DNA from: an uncultured Spartobacteria bacterium
Lineage (GTDB): Bacteria > Verrucomicrobiota > Verrucomicrobiia > Chthoniobacterales > Chthoniobacteraceae
DNA: 64,000 nucleotides
Assembly: GCA_903882875.1 (NCBI GenBank)
Contig: CAIRYQ010000034.1
Location: forward strand, 44,271-108,270
Reading direction: 5' to 3'
How positions within the stretch are numbered: the first letter of the stretch is position 1; every line of letters begins with the position of its first letter. The position numbers and the translations under genes were made by a program. Of this stretch, positions 44,164 to 52,248 are shown piece after piece. The notes below the pieces were generated by a model. That model had not been told where the DNA came from, made no database searches, and saw only the letters and a list, made by a program, of their open reading frames with translations.

Positions 44164-45755
44164 ACGCAATGACGGACAACGAACGGGTGGAACTCAACGA
44201 CATCATCAGCGCGCTCGTGGACGGCCGCGCCAGCGACACGGAGCGCGCGCGGCTGGAGGAACTGCTCGCGGCTTCCGACGAGGCGCGCAGATTTTACGTC
44301 CGCTCGATGGCGATGTCCGCGAGTCTCTTCGAGCGCGCGGGCGAGATGCAGAACGAACGCCCCGAGCCGAAAAACGTGATCGCATTTTCCGGCTGGTCGC
44401 GCTGGGCCGCGCCGCTTGCCGCGGCTGCCGCGGTGCTCTTTGGAATCTGGATCGCGCGCTTTTTCCTCGGGACAAGCCAGCCTGCGAGTGCCGAGGAACA
44501 GCCCGAGATGGTCGCCCGTCTTTCCGGCTCGAAGGACTGCAAATGGATCGGCGCAGCGCCCGTTTCCGGCGACGAAATCGCGCGCGGGCGCCGGCTCGAA
44601 CTCGAGTCGGGATTTGCGGAGGTCACGTTCGATTCCGGCGCGCAGCTCACGCTCACCGGCCCGGCGACGCTCGACGTGCGTTCAGCGTGGGAGGCGGAGC
44701 TTCAGCGCGGGACGCTCAAGGCCAGCGTGCCGCCGGAAGCCATCGGCTTCCGCGTGATCAATACCGCGGTCGAGGTCGTGGATCTCGGCACGGAATTCAG
44801 CATGACCGCCGAGGAGGGCGGCGCGGCGGAAGTCTTCGTGCTGAAAGGCGCGGTCGAGGTGCAGCCGCGGAACCAGGCCGACGGCGCCGCGGAGCCGCCG
44901 CGCTCGGTGCTGCGTGAAAAACAGGCGCGGCGCTTCGCAAAGGCCGGCGCTTCCGAGGTGCGCGATCGCGACAAGAAATTCCAGCGGTTCGCCGCGAAGA
45001 TCGCCGTCGAGCGCATGGCGCATCCGCTGAATTACACGCGCTGGTCGTTCGACGAAGGGGCGGGGGACATTGCCGCCGCGATTTCAAACGGTGCGAACGT
45101 CGTGAAGGATTCCGCGATCCACCTCGGGAAAAGCGACACGGCCAGTTCGCGATGGACGCAGGGGCGCTGGGGCGCGGCGTTGCAATTCGACGGCCAGCCC
45201 GCCGTGCAGGCAAAGCTCTCCGGCGCGGCCGCCCGCGGCACGCGCAGCGTCGCAGTCTGGGTGCGCCTGCCCGCGGAGCCGTCCGTCTCCGGCACGCAGT
45301 CATTCCTCGCGCTCCCGCTGAACCATCCGCCGCAGACGTGGGCGGAATTTTCCATGAACAGCCTCCCCGGCGAAGGCGTGCTCGGCGCGCTGCGGATGCA
45401 GACCCGGCAGGGCGCGTCCGTCGGCGCGACTTCGCTGCGCGACGGGAAATGGCACCACATCGCCGCCATCTTCGGCCAGCCCGCGAAGAAGGCGAACAAG
45501 CCGCACACGAAGCTCTACGTGGACGGACGCCTCGAATCGTTCTCGCAAAAGCCCGCCTCACGCCGCGCCCCCTCCGAGATGCCCGCCGCGCTCGACGGCA
45601 CGCTCTGGCTCGGCGGACAGCCCGGCAGCAGCGCGGGCGCGACGATGGCGCTCGATGAACTGCTCCTCGTGGACCGCCCGCTTTCCCCGCCCGAAATCCG
45701 CCACCTCATGCAGACCAACCAGCTCATCTCCGCCGAAGCCATCGCGGCGAACTGA
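44160..45755 (+). CDS. FecR-domain/LamG transmembrane partner of ECF sigma
   Basis: 531 residues. A short cytoplasmic part (~1-78) is followed by one membrane segment (WAAPLAAAAAVLFGIWIARFFL, ~80-102). An extracytoplasmic FecR-type region follows (~135-225; FDSGAQLTLTGPATLDVRS, INTAVEVVDLGTEFSMTAEE). A LamG/concanavalin-like domain is at ~290-515 (HHIAAIFGQPAKKANKPHTKLYVDGRLES). It overlaps the sigma gene by four bases. The LamG part would sense or bind glycans outside and pass the signal to the sigma factor. Well supported architecture; the ligand is unknown. A second start at 44169 is equally possible. Confidence 0.9.
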   Translation: MNAMTDNERVELNDIISALVDGRASDTERARLEELLAASDEARRFYVRSMAMSASLFERAGEMQNERPEPKNVIAFSGWSRWAAPLAAAAAVLFGIWIARFFLGTSQPASAEEQPEMVARLSGSKDCKWIGAAPVSGDEIARGRRLELESGFAEVTFDSGAQLTLTGPATLDVRSAWEAELQRGTLKASVPPEAIGFRVINTAVEVVDLGTEFSMTAEEGGAAEVFVLKGAVEVQPRNQADGAAEPPRSVLREKQARRFAKAGASEVRDRDKKFQRFAAKIAVERMAHPLNYTRWSFDEGAGDIAAAISNGANVVKDSAIHLGKSDTASSRWTQGRWGAALQFDGQPAVQAKLSGAAARGTRSVAVWVRLPAEPSVSGTQSFLALPLNHPPQTWAEFSMNSLPGEGVLGALRMQTRQGASVGATSLRDGKWHHIAAIFGQPAKKANKPHTKLYVDGRLESFSQKPASRRAPSEMPAALDGTLWLGGQPGSSAGATMALDELLLVDRPLSPPEIRHLMQTNQLISAEAIAAN

Positions 45756-45767
45756 GCCACGGGAAAA

Positions 45768-45793
45768 GCAGCCGCCGACGGCTGGAGGCGCGC
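45768..45793. repeat. Related copy of the 33999-34096 arm
   Basis: Matches the reverse-strand reading of 34071-34096 at 23 of 26 bases (core CAGCCGCCGACGG, then TGGAGGCG). Only one arm is seen here. Confidence 0.6.
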
Positions 45794-45796
45794 GCT

Positions 45797-45817
45797 GCGG
45801 ATTGCGGATTGCGGATT
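45797..45817. repeat. GCGGATT heptamer x3
   Basis: Three perfect tandem copies of GCGGATT. Confidence 0.85.
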
Positions 45818-45925
45818 GGAAAAATTCGCCTTGCCAAATGAATCCCGGTTCATTCCCATCCGCGGCGATGACGGTTGTTCTCCAGCTTCGTCTTTCCTCG
45901 CGCAGAGCGCGACCGGTGCGTCCTC

Positions 45926-45960
45926 TCGTTCCTCGTTCCTCGTTCCTCGTTCCTCGTTCC
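45926..45960. repeat. TCGTTCC heptamer x5
   Basis: Five perfect tandem copies of TCGTTCC, likely to vary in number by slippage. Confidence 0.9.
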
Positions 45961-46047
45961 TAATACGCGAGGGCACCTTTTTAGGAAAAGGGGAGCAGGC
46001 ATTCGTGCGGCGGAGTCCCCGCCGCCTGTTCGGAACCGGCCTTCTTA

Positions 46048-46362
46048 TGTGCGCGGCTGAGTGCGGTGTGCGGCGGATTTGCGCGCCGGTGCGAGAGGCT
46101 TCCGTGTCAGCATGGGAGACTGGCACGGTTGCCTGGCGGACTGACGTGTCTGTGCGGAGCGGTGACGTGTCACTTTTGCAAGCTCACGCGTCAGCGGGAC
46201 GGGTTGGCGCGTCAGCATGGCGGGCTGGCGTGTCAGTGCGTGAGGCTTCCCCGTCTGTGCGGCGGACATCTCCGCCTGCGCCGCGAACTGGCCCGTCAGT
46301 GCGGGAAACGGACGCGTCAGTGCGGCGAACTGACGTGTCAGTGCCACGAACTGACAGGGCAG
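46048..46362. repeat. 21-bp degenerate tandem repeat, 15 units, with dyad symmetry
   Basis: Fifteen units in exact 21-bp register, the best preserved at 46321-46341 (TGCGGCGAAC then TGACGTGTCAG). The core ACTGAC-GT-GTCAGT is an inverted repeat with 6-bp arms. Units at the left end are more diverged. Because 21 is a multiple of three and the unit is nearly symmetrical, both strands can be read as a heptad of the VRRTDxS type. No start, ribosome-binding site or recognised domain argues for translation. Confidence 0.9.
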
Positions 46363-46373
46363 TTTCCGGTAAA

Positions 46374-46405
46374 AAAAGCCATTTTCCGCTCAAAAGCGGG
46401 CTTTT
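46374..46405 (+). terminator. Double hairpin after the repeat array
   Basis: Inner stem CCGCT-CAAA-AGCGG (46386-46399) enclosed by AAAAGC (46374-46379) and GCTTTT (46400-46405). The short T-run makes it a possible terminator or a structured end to the repeat array. Confidence 0.45.
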
Positions 46406-46643
46406 CCGGTGGAACGCGCGCTCCGTCGCGCGTTTCGGCGGGTGTTGGAAGGCTTGCCCTCGCCCGAAGAAGCGCGCGCGGAGCGACGCGCTCCACCCCG
46501 CCCATGTCTCCATTCTGCATCCGGGATTCCACCTTCCAGCTCCGATCTGACATGCCTTGGGACGCCGCACATGCGACACCGGCCACTGCGATCCCGCCCC
46601 GATTTCACCTCCCAAACCCAACCCCAAACCCAAACAGAAGACC

Positions 46644-47336
46644 ATGAAACAACCAAGATACTTCCCGCTGGCCCACGGCGACCAGATCGTCTGGCTGCAA
46701 AACGCCAAGACCAAGCTGCCGAACTACGCCGCCACCATGTCGCTCCCGGACGCGGATGTCACCGCGTGCCTGCTGGACATTGACAACGCCCTCTACGCGC
46801 TGGACGCCTACCGCGGTGGCGTGGCCAATTTCCCGGCGGCCGCCTACGAGCGCATCAAGGAAGTCCTCCACGGCAGCATCGCCGGGAACGTCGCATGGCT
46901 CACCTTTGGCGCACCGCTCGGCACGCCTGCCGCGGTGCCCTACGGCTGCCTGGACCGTGTCTTCACCTACCTTGAGGAGGAGGTGTTGAAATCGCCCGCC
47001 TACACAAAGGCCATCGGCCTGGACCTCGGCATCGAGACCTCCGCGCCCGTCCTGCCCGCCGTGGGCGCTGCGCCGCAGTTCAGCATCCGCACCACCGACG
47101 GCAGCAAGGCCGAGGTCGTGTGGCCCAAGGGCCCGTACGACGGGGTGAGGATCGAGGTGGACCGCGGCGCCGCCGGCCTGCTTACGGACATAGACCTGCG
47201 CCCGAACTACACGCTGAACTGGCTCCCGCCCGCAGGCACGAGCGTCATCATCAAGGTGCGCCTCATGTACATCTACAAGGGCCAGGACACGGGGAACTGG
47301 AGCCCCTGGCAGCAGTGGACGCTCACGGGGGTGTAG
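46644..47336 (+). CDS. Uncharacterised protein with C-terminal fibronectin-like segment
   Basis: 230 residues from ATG 46644, no signal peptide. The N-terminal ~125 residues are helical, with a spaced alanine/leucine pattern (AHGDQIVWLQNAKTKLPNYA). The last ~80 residues (FSIRTTDGSKAEVVWPKGPYDGVRIEVDRG, and WLPPAGTSVIIKVRLMYIYKG) are a beta-sandwich pattern as in fibronectin III domains. I have seen similar short proteins in Verrucomicrobia without known role. It sits between the repeat region and another unknown secreted gene. Confidence 0.7.
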   Translation: MKQPRYFPLAHGDQIVWLQNAKTKLPNYAATMSLPDADVTACLLDIDNALYALDAYRGGVANFPAAAYERIKEVLHGSIAGNVAWLTFGAPLGTPAAVPYGCLDRVFTYLEEEVLKSPAYTKAIGLDLGIETSAPVLPAVGAAPQFSIRTTDGSKAEVVWPKGPYDGVRIEVDRGAAGLLTDIDLRPNYTLNWLPPAGTSVIIKVRLMYIYKGQDTGNWSPWQQWTLTGV

Positions 47337-47378
47337 GATACGGCTCATCCGCGCGGAAGAAACTTAACCAAACAACCC

Positions 47379-48605
47379 ATGCACACACCACACACACAAT
47401 TTCGAACCGCAGCCACCACGCGCTGGACTATCGTCCTGCTGCTCTTAGTCGGTGGCGTCGCCAGAGGGCAGGTCAATCCCCCTCCTACGTCCGCCGCCGC
47501 AGATGCACCGGCGGTCCCGGCGCAGACGGAGATGCAGAAGTGGATTGCCACTACAGATGCGCAGTGGCAGGCGGCATTCAATCACGACGTGACCGACGTT
47601 CACGCAGCGGAGATCAAGAAGATCGCGCAACAGTACGCGACTGCCCTCGAAGCGGCCATTACCAAGGCCAGCGGTGCGGGCGATCTGGATGGTTCGCTCG
47701 CGCTGCGCACTGAACAGAAGCGGTACGCGGACACCAATGTGTTCCCGGAGCAGGACGATGCCGCCGATGCCCCGGTTGTGAAGCAGATTCGAGCGACAAT
47801 CCGTGCACAACTGGCGCGGATTGAGAAGGACAACGCGGTACGCGCCAAGGCACTGCTCGCGAAATACGACCAGATGCTCGCGTCGGCTCAGACACAGCTT
47901 ACGCAGCACAAAAGGCTCGATGATGCAGTGCTCGTGAAGAACAAGCGGGACGAGGTCGCCGCAGCGTGGGCCACGCCCGCGATTACGCCTGGAATTTCGC
48001 CTGCAATCGCACCTGTCGCCGAAAAGCCGGCACCGGTAACGACTCCCGCCGCCGGACAAAATACCGCCGGACCCAGTTCGCTTGCCGTTGCTAGCTTTTA
48101 CGACCGCATTGGCAAGGCGCTCCGAAGCCCGAAAAAGACAACGCCGGTTGGCAACGCAAAAAACGGCAACAGTTTTACTGCCGTTCCCCCTGAAGCAGCC
48201 CTCCTTGTAGGTATCGCTGTCAAGAAAGGCGATTGGTTCGGCAACCCAATCATTTCTGCACTCCAGCCAATTTTCGAGACACGCACCGGCAGAATCCGTG
48301 GCGCAACGGTCGGCAAGAAAGTTGAACAGTTCCCACTCGTCGTCGAAGCCAAGCCCGGATACGTCGTGAGCGAGCTTCTCGTTTGCGCACCGCAAAATCA
48401 TATTCACGGCATCAAGGTCATTTTCAGGAAGCTCGACATTTTCCATCAGGGCGTAGTCGCAAGCGATTTGTATGAGAGCGACTGGATCGGCATTGATTAC
48501 GAGGATAAGTCCAAGCGCGTTGGTGACCCGACTCGCCCCGCTATCGGATTGATTGGGCGTGCCGATGAATGGGTCGGAGCAGTTGGGCTCCTGCACCTGC
48601 CTTGA
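47379..48605 (+). CDS. Unknown exported protein (alpha-helical plus C-terminal beta domain)
   Basis: 408 residues with leader TTRWTIVLLLLVGGVARGQ. A Pro/Ala-rich linker follows, then ~150 residues of likely helix, partly coiled (ALEAAITKASGAGDLDGSLALRTEQKRY, TQLTQHKRLDDAVLVKNKRDEVAAAWA). The C-terminal ~150 residues contain KKGDWFGNPIISALQPIFETRTGR, consistent with a beta domain, and a positively charged RIRGATVGKKVEQFPLVVEAKPGYVV. No family recognised. It follows the previous unknown gene by 42 bases on the same strand and may be co-transcribed. Confidence 0.65.
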   Translation: MHTPHTQFRTAATTRWTIVLLLLVGGVARGQVNPPPTSAAADAPAVPAQTEMQKWIATTDAQWQAAFNHDVTDVHAAEIKKIAQQYATALEAAITKASGAGDLDGSLALRTEQKRYADTNVFPEQDDAADAPVVKQIRATIRAQLARIEKDNAVRAKALLAKYDQMLASAQTQLTQHKRLDDAVLVKNKRDEVAAAWATPAITPGISPAIAPVAEKPAPVTTPAAGQNTAGPSSLAVASFYDRIGKALRSPKKTTPVGNAKNGNSFTAVPPEAALLVGIAVKKGDWFGNPIISALQPIFETRTGRIRGATVGKKVEQFPLVVEAKPGYVVSELLVCAPQNHIHGIKVIFRKLDIFHQGVVASDLYESDWIGIDYEDKSKRVGDPTRPAIGLIGRADEWVGAVGLLHLP

Positions 48606-48641
48606 GGCCGACCTTCCGGGCCCTAAGAACACCACTCCCTT

Positions 48642-48697
48642 CGACCCCACCAATCCCGCCTTTGGCTCGCCGGATTCCTCGGCGGAGATGCGCGCGC
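48642..48697. repeat. 56-bp direct repeat, left copy (flanks TA module)
   Basis: Matches 49431-49486 at 55 of 56 bases. It contains a stem CGCCG/CGGCG with a 7-base loop (CGCCGGATTCCTCGGCG). Confidence 0.9.
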
Positions 48698-48749
48698 GGG
48701 CCGAAGCCGCGGCTTGCGCCTGCACGCCGGGCACCCTATTTTCCGCGCC

Positions 48750-48956
48750 ATGAGCACCCTCGCCGAAATCGAAGAAGCCGTGGAGCAACTGCCCAGCCGG
48801 GAGCAGCAGGAATTGCTGCGGTTCCTCGCCGGGCGGCTGCACGCGCAGCCGGGTGAACAGGGCGGGGGCGGTGCGCCGCAGGCGGAATTCCCCATCGTGC
48901 GCTGCGCGCCGGGAGTGAGGATCGAGCCGACGAAGGAGCAGCTCGGTGACTTTTGA
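48750..48956 (+). CDS. VapB/DUF2281-like antitoxin
   Basis: 68 residues from ATG 48750. The opening MSTLAEIEEAVEQLPSREQQEL, then LLRFLAGRLH, is like the short helical antitoxins paired with PIN toxins. No DNA-binding fold is seen (usually these have a dimerising N-terminus). It overlaps the toxin gene by 11 bases (toxin start at 48946). Location and size support a toxin-antitoxin pair. Confidence 0.8.
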   Translation: MSTLAEIEEAVEQLPSREQQELLRFLAGRLHAQPGEQGGGGAPQAEFPIVRCAPGVRIEPTKEQLGDF

Positions 48957-49383
48957 CCTGCTGGATGTGAACGTGTGGCTGGCGCTCGCCGCGGACGGGC
49001 ACACGCTACACACGCCCGCAAAGCAGTGGTTCACGGGCAGGGGTGAGACGCTGTGCGCGTTCTGCCGTGTGACGCAGATGGCCCTCCTCCGGCATCTCTC
49101 GAACCGGACCGTGATGCGCGATGCAGTGCTGACGCCCGAGGCCGCATGGGGCCACTACCGCACGCTGCTGCGCACGGCGGACATCGTGTGGCTGGCGGAG
49201 CCCGAGGGCATGGAGGCGCTGTGGGAAAAGTGCAGCCGCCGTGCGGGCGCATCCGGCGGGTGGTGGACGGATGCCTACCTAGCTGCCTTTGCCCTCGGGC
49301 ATGAGGTGCGGCTGGTGACTTTCGACAAGGACTTCCGGCGCTATGAGGACGACGGGCTGAAGCTCCATCTGCTCGGGGCATAA
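48946..49383 (+). CDS. VapC-like PIN-domain toxin
   Basis: 145 residues, GTG start. PIN motifs: first acidic position in DLLDVNVWLALAADGH (Asp7), the mid region VTQMALLRHLSNRTV, and WTDAYLAAFALG, and last acid in LVTFDKDFRRYE. These four would chelate Mg/Mn and cut RNA. The toxin lies on the same strand behind its antitoxin, with 11-base overlap. The whole module (48750-49383) is bracketed by two copies of a 56-bp repeat. Target RNA unknown. Identification of the catalytic acids is by motif position only. Confidence 0.85.
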   Translation: MTFDLLDVNVWLALAADGHTLHTPAKQWFTGRGETLCAFCRVTQMALLRHLSNRTVMRDAVLTPEAAWGHYRTLLRTADIVWLAEPEGMEALWEKCSRRAGASGGWWTDAYLAAFALGHEVRLVTFDKDFRRYEDDGLKLHLLGA

Positions 49384-49430
49384 CCGCCCGACTAATCGCA
49401 AATCATCACCATCAACCACCCCACGCCCTC

Positions 49431-49486
49431 CGACCCCACCAAGCCCGCCTTTGGCTCGCCGGATTCCTCGGCGGAGATGCGCGCGC
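49431..49486. repeat. 56-bp direct repeat, right copy (flanks TA module)
   Basis: Second copy of the 48642-48697 sequence, in the same orientation, 789 bases apart, differing at one position. Confidence 0.9.
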
Positions 49487-49584
49487 AGCTATTCCCACGG
49501 CACGGCCGCATCTTCAGTCGCGGATGAAAGCCGTGTCCGTCGCGCTATCAGGAATGACGTGGGTGAAGTGGAACGGCGGGGGAT

Positions 49585-50721
49585 TTACGGTTCCAGCAGG
49601 CGGTTGTCGCCGGTGTATTTTTTCACCGCATCGCGGTCGAGCTTGAGGCCGAGGCCGGGCTTGTCGGGGATGGCCAGCATTCCGTCCGCGTCGAGGTGCC
49701 AGCCGCCGTCGGTGATTTCGTCAATGAATGGCGAGCCGGTGAGATATTCGACGAGGTCGGTGCCGGGGAATGCGGAGGCGAGCTGCAGATCCGCGGCGAG
49801 GCCGACGGCGGTGTTCCAGCCGTGCGGGATGAAGCGCACGCCGTGCTCCTGCGCCATCCACGCGATGCGGCGCTCTTCGCTGATGCCGCCGCATTTGGTC
49901 ACGTCCGGCTGGATGATGTCGAATGCGCGCGCCTCCAGGAATGGCTGGAATGCCTGCCGCCGGGTGAGCACTTCGCCTCCTGAGATGGGCACGGGCGAGT
50001 GCTCGCGGAGCTTTGCGAAGTCTTCGATCGCGTCGGGCACGAGCGCTTCCTCAAACCAATGCACGTCGTATTCGGCGAGCATTTGCGCGGTGTTGAGCGC
50101 CCACCGGTAGCCGTTGGTCCAGTGGGCGTCGCTGCCGCCTGCGTCCACCATCAGCCTGTTCTCCGGGCCGACTGCCTCGCGCGCGGCGCGCACGATGGCT
50201 TCATCGGTCGCCGCATTGCGACGTCCAAACGGCCCCCAGCCGATCTTGAACGCGCGGAAGCCCTGCGCCTTCACCGCGAGCAGATGGTCGCGCAGCTTCG
50301 CGGGTTCATCCATGAGCAGGGATGCGTAGGGCTGCACGCGCTCCCGATACCGGCCGCCGAGCAGGCGCCCGACCGGCTGGCCGGTGGCCTGGCCGAGCAG
50401 ATCCCAGAGCGCGATATCCACGCCGCTGATCGCGTGTGTGATGGATCCGCCGCGTCCGAGCCAGAAGGTGTTCTGGTGGAGCTTCTCGCTGACGCGCTCC
50501 GGTTCGAGCACGTTCTCGCCGCGATAAAGGGGCTCCATCACCGCGAGCGCGGCGCGGACGAGCGCGTCGTTGGTGAACACGCTGCCGAGGCCCACCGCGC
50601 CTTCGTCCGTGTGGACGGCGACGAGCGTGTGGACGCAGTCTTCGGGCCGCAGCTCATTGCTCCAGCCGCCTTCGGGGGTCGCGCCGCGGAGGCCGGCGCA
50701 TCGGATTTCACGAATCTTCAT
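49585..50721 (-). CDS. Enolase-superfamily (mandelate racemase/dehydratase) enzyme
   Basis: 378 residues from ATG 50721. The MR/MLE superfamily layout is clear: RAFKIGWGPFGRRN (Lys), RLMVDAGGSD (Asp, metal ligand), VHWFEEALVPD (Glu, metal ligand), ISGGEVLTR (Glu, metal ligand), and FIPHGWNTAVG (His). The enzyme removes a proton next to a carboxylate, and members dehydrate sugar acids or isomerise lactones. Its start overlaps the stop of the M81 gene, and it is the last gene of the minus-strand run, so it likely handles a sugar acid made or imported upstream. Specific substrate unknown. Confidence 0.92.
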   Translation of the reverse strand: MKIREIRCAGLRGATPEGGWSNELRPEDCVHTLVAVHTDEGAVGLGSVFTNDALVRAALAVMEPLYRGENVLEPERVSEKLHQNTFWLGRGGSITHAISGVDIALWDLLGQATGQPVGRLLGGRYRERVQPYASLLMDEPAKLRDHLLAVKAQGFRAFKIGWGPFGRRNAATDEAIVRAAREAVGPENRLMVDAGGSDAHWTNGYRWALNTAQMLAEYDVHWFEEALVPDAIEDFAKLREHSPVPISGGEVLTRRQAFQPFLEARAFDIIQPDVTKCGGISEERRIAWMAQEHGVRFIPHGWNTAVGLAADLQLASAFPGTDLVEYLTGSPFIDEITDGGWHLDADGMLAIPDKPGLGLKLDRDAVKKYTGDNRLLEP

Positions 50722-52238
50722 GGGTTTGTTTTGGATTGATAACGGGGCCGCTGGAAGAGCTGCACCTCCGGCGTGAATTTCACATCCGGGTCCAGCGGGA
50801 AAACGGGGCGTGCGCAACGGATGTGGCCGAGGCTGCGGAGATTTGCGCTCGTGGAGCCGGGCGCGTCCACATCCACATAGCGCGCGGCCCAGTCCCTGAA
50901 CATCTGCGGTTCGCAATGAGGCGACTTCACCACGACCGCGCCGAAATGCCGCGGGTCGCAGCCATGCGCGAGGAACAGCGCGCGATCATACAGGCTCACC
51001 GCGCGGCTCGTGAGGATGAGTGTGAAGTTTTGAAACTGAACCACCGCGGTGTTGCCCGCGTGCCAGAGTTCGCGCGTCGTCTCGCTGTGGAATGAGCCGT
51101 CTGAAAGCATCCGCACGCGGCCCTCGACGGGCAGTGGCGTGAAGCGACCGCGATCCAGCGCGCCGCCGACGGTGATTTTCACCGCATTGCCCACGCCCGC
51201 CGCAAACGCCGCCGCGACTGCTTCCGGGTCAACGACGGGAATCAGCGCGGTGCCCGTGTATCCGGCGTCGAGCAGCGCGCGCAGGATCGCATTGCTGTCG
51301 CCCGACGCACCGGAACTCGTCGCATCCGCCGCATCCACGAGCACCACCGTGCCGGTCTTGTTTTCCTTCGCGATGCGCGCCGCGTCCGCGAGGCTCGTCA
51401 GCGGCACCTGCATTTTTTCGTGATGTTCCCAGAACAGATTCGCGATGCGCAGCGCCTCGCGCCCGGCGCGCGCGGGATCGTTGTCGGTCACGACAAAGCT
51501 GTTCGAGGCCAGCGCGGGCACGTCGGTGAACGGATTGCCCCACATCATCGCAGCGGAGAGGCCGCCGGGACTTTGCTCGATGGCCTTCGCCGCATTCACC
51601 GCGTGGCGGATCGAACCGCTTTCGGTGATCAGTTCATCGCCGCGCACCAGCGCGGGCACTGTCACCTTTGCCGTCACCGGCTTCACCTCGCCCGCGAGGA
51701 TGCGCAGGAGCAGCTTCGCCGCGCGCTCGCCGGTGCTGAAAAAATCCACATGCGGATACGTATGGAATGCAACGGCCGCGTCGCTTTGCCGGAGCATCCG
51801 ATCCGTGAGGATGCCGTGCAGATCGAGCGAGATCACGATGGGCACATGCTCGCCGAGAATCCTGCGCGTCTCCGCGAGCAGAAAGCCCTCGGGATCGTCT
51901 TCAGTCTGCGTGGCCATCGCACCGTGCAGGGAAAAATAGACGCCATCCACAGGCGGTGCGGCAGCGATGCTCGCGAGCAGCTCACCCGCGATTTGCCGAA
52001 ACGCCGCATCCGCCAGCGTGCCGCCGGAGGTGATGAAGTGCGCGCTGCACGCGGGCACGAGCTGCACATCCCCACGCGCATCGAACACGTTCAGCGCCCC
52101 GCCCACCTCGCTGCGCACGCTGCGGTGGTAGTCGAGGATCGCCTTTCCGTGGCGGATCGTGAAGTCCTCGCAGCCGCTCAACACTGGATTGAACGTCGAG
52201 ACTTCCTGTTTGCATTCGGCGATGAGGATCTTGGTCAT
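50718..52238 (-). CDS. M81 (MlrC/microcystinase-like) metallopeptidase-family protein
   Basis: 506 residues. N-terminal MTKILIAECKQEVSTFNPVLSG and the metal-binding segments VYFSLHGAMATQTEDDPEGFLL and IVISLDLHGILTDRML are typical of the MlrC family (peptidase family M81). MlrC cleaves linear microcystin, but most members are uncharacterised and sit next to sugar-acid genes. Overlaps the enolase-superfamily gene by four bases and follows the MFS gene by 10 bases. Peptidase activity is inference from family. Confidence 0.9.
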   Translation of the reverse strand: MTKILIAECKQEVSTFNPVLSGCEDFTIRHGKAILDYHRSVRSEVGGALNVFDARGDVQLVPACSAHFITSGGTLADAAFRQIAGELLASIAAAPPVDGVYFSLHGAMATQTEDDPEGFLLAETRRILGEHVPIVISLDLHGILTDRMLRQSDAAVAFHTYPHVDFFSTGERAAKLLLRILAGEVKPVTAKVTVPALVRGDELITESGSIRHAVNAAKAIEQSPGGLSAAMMWGNPFTDVPALASNSFVVTDNDPARAGREALRIANLFWEHHEKMQVPLTSLADAARIAKENKTGTVVLVDAADATSSGASGDSNAILRALLDAGYTGTALIPVVDPEAVAAAFAAGVGNAVKITVGGALDRGRFTPLPVEGRVRMLSDGSFHSETTRELWHAGNTAVVQFQNFTLILTSRAVSLYDRALFLAHGCDPRHFGAVVVKSPHCEPQMFRDWAARYVDVDAPGSTSANLRSLGHIRCARPVFPLDPDVKFTPEVQLFQRPRYQSKTNP

Positions 52239-52248
52239 GGCGCTGGAT

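Larger units (their letters stand above)
45756..46643. other. 888-bp gene-poor repeat region
   Basis: No gene can be supported here. It contains, in order, a copy of the 33999-34096 arm (45768-45793), three GCGGATT units, five TCGTTCC units, the 21-bp array (46048-46362) and a hairpin (46374-46405). Open frames run across it on both strands because the repeats are multiples of seven bases (the array of 21) with few stops. Confidence 0.6.

Noticed and set aside
45816..46550. Open frames across the 21-bp repeat as a real repeat protein
   Set aside because: Several frames on both strands are open for the same reason (unit length multiple of three, no stop words), so openness is not evidence. 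Kept as a possibility in the findings only.
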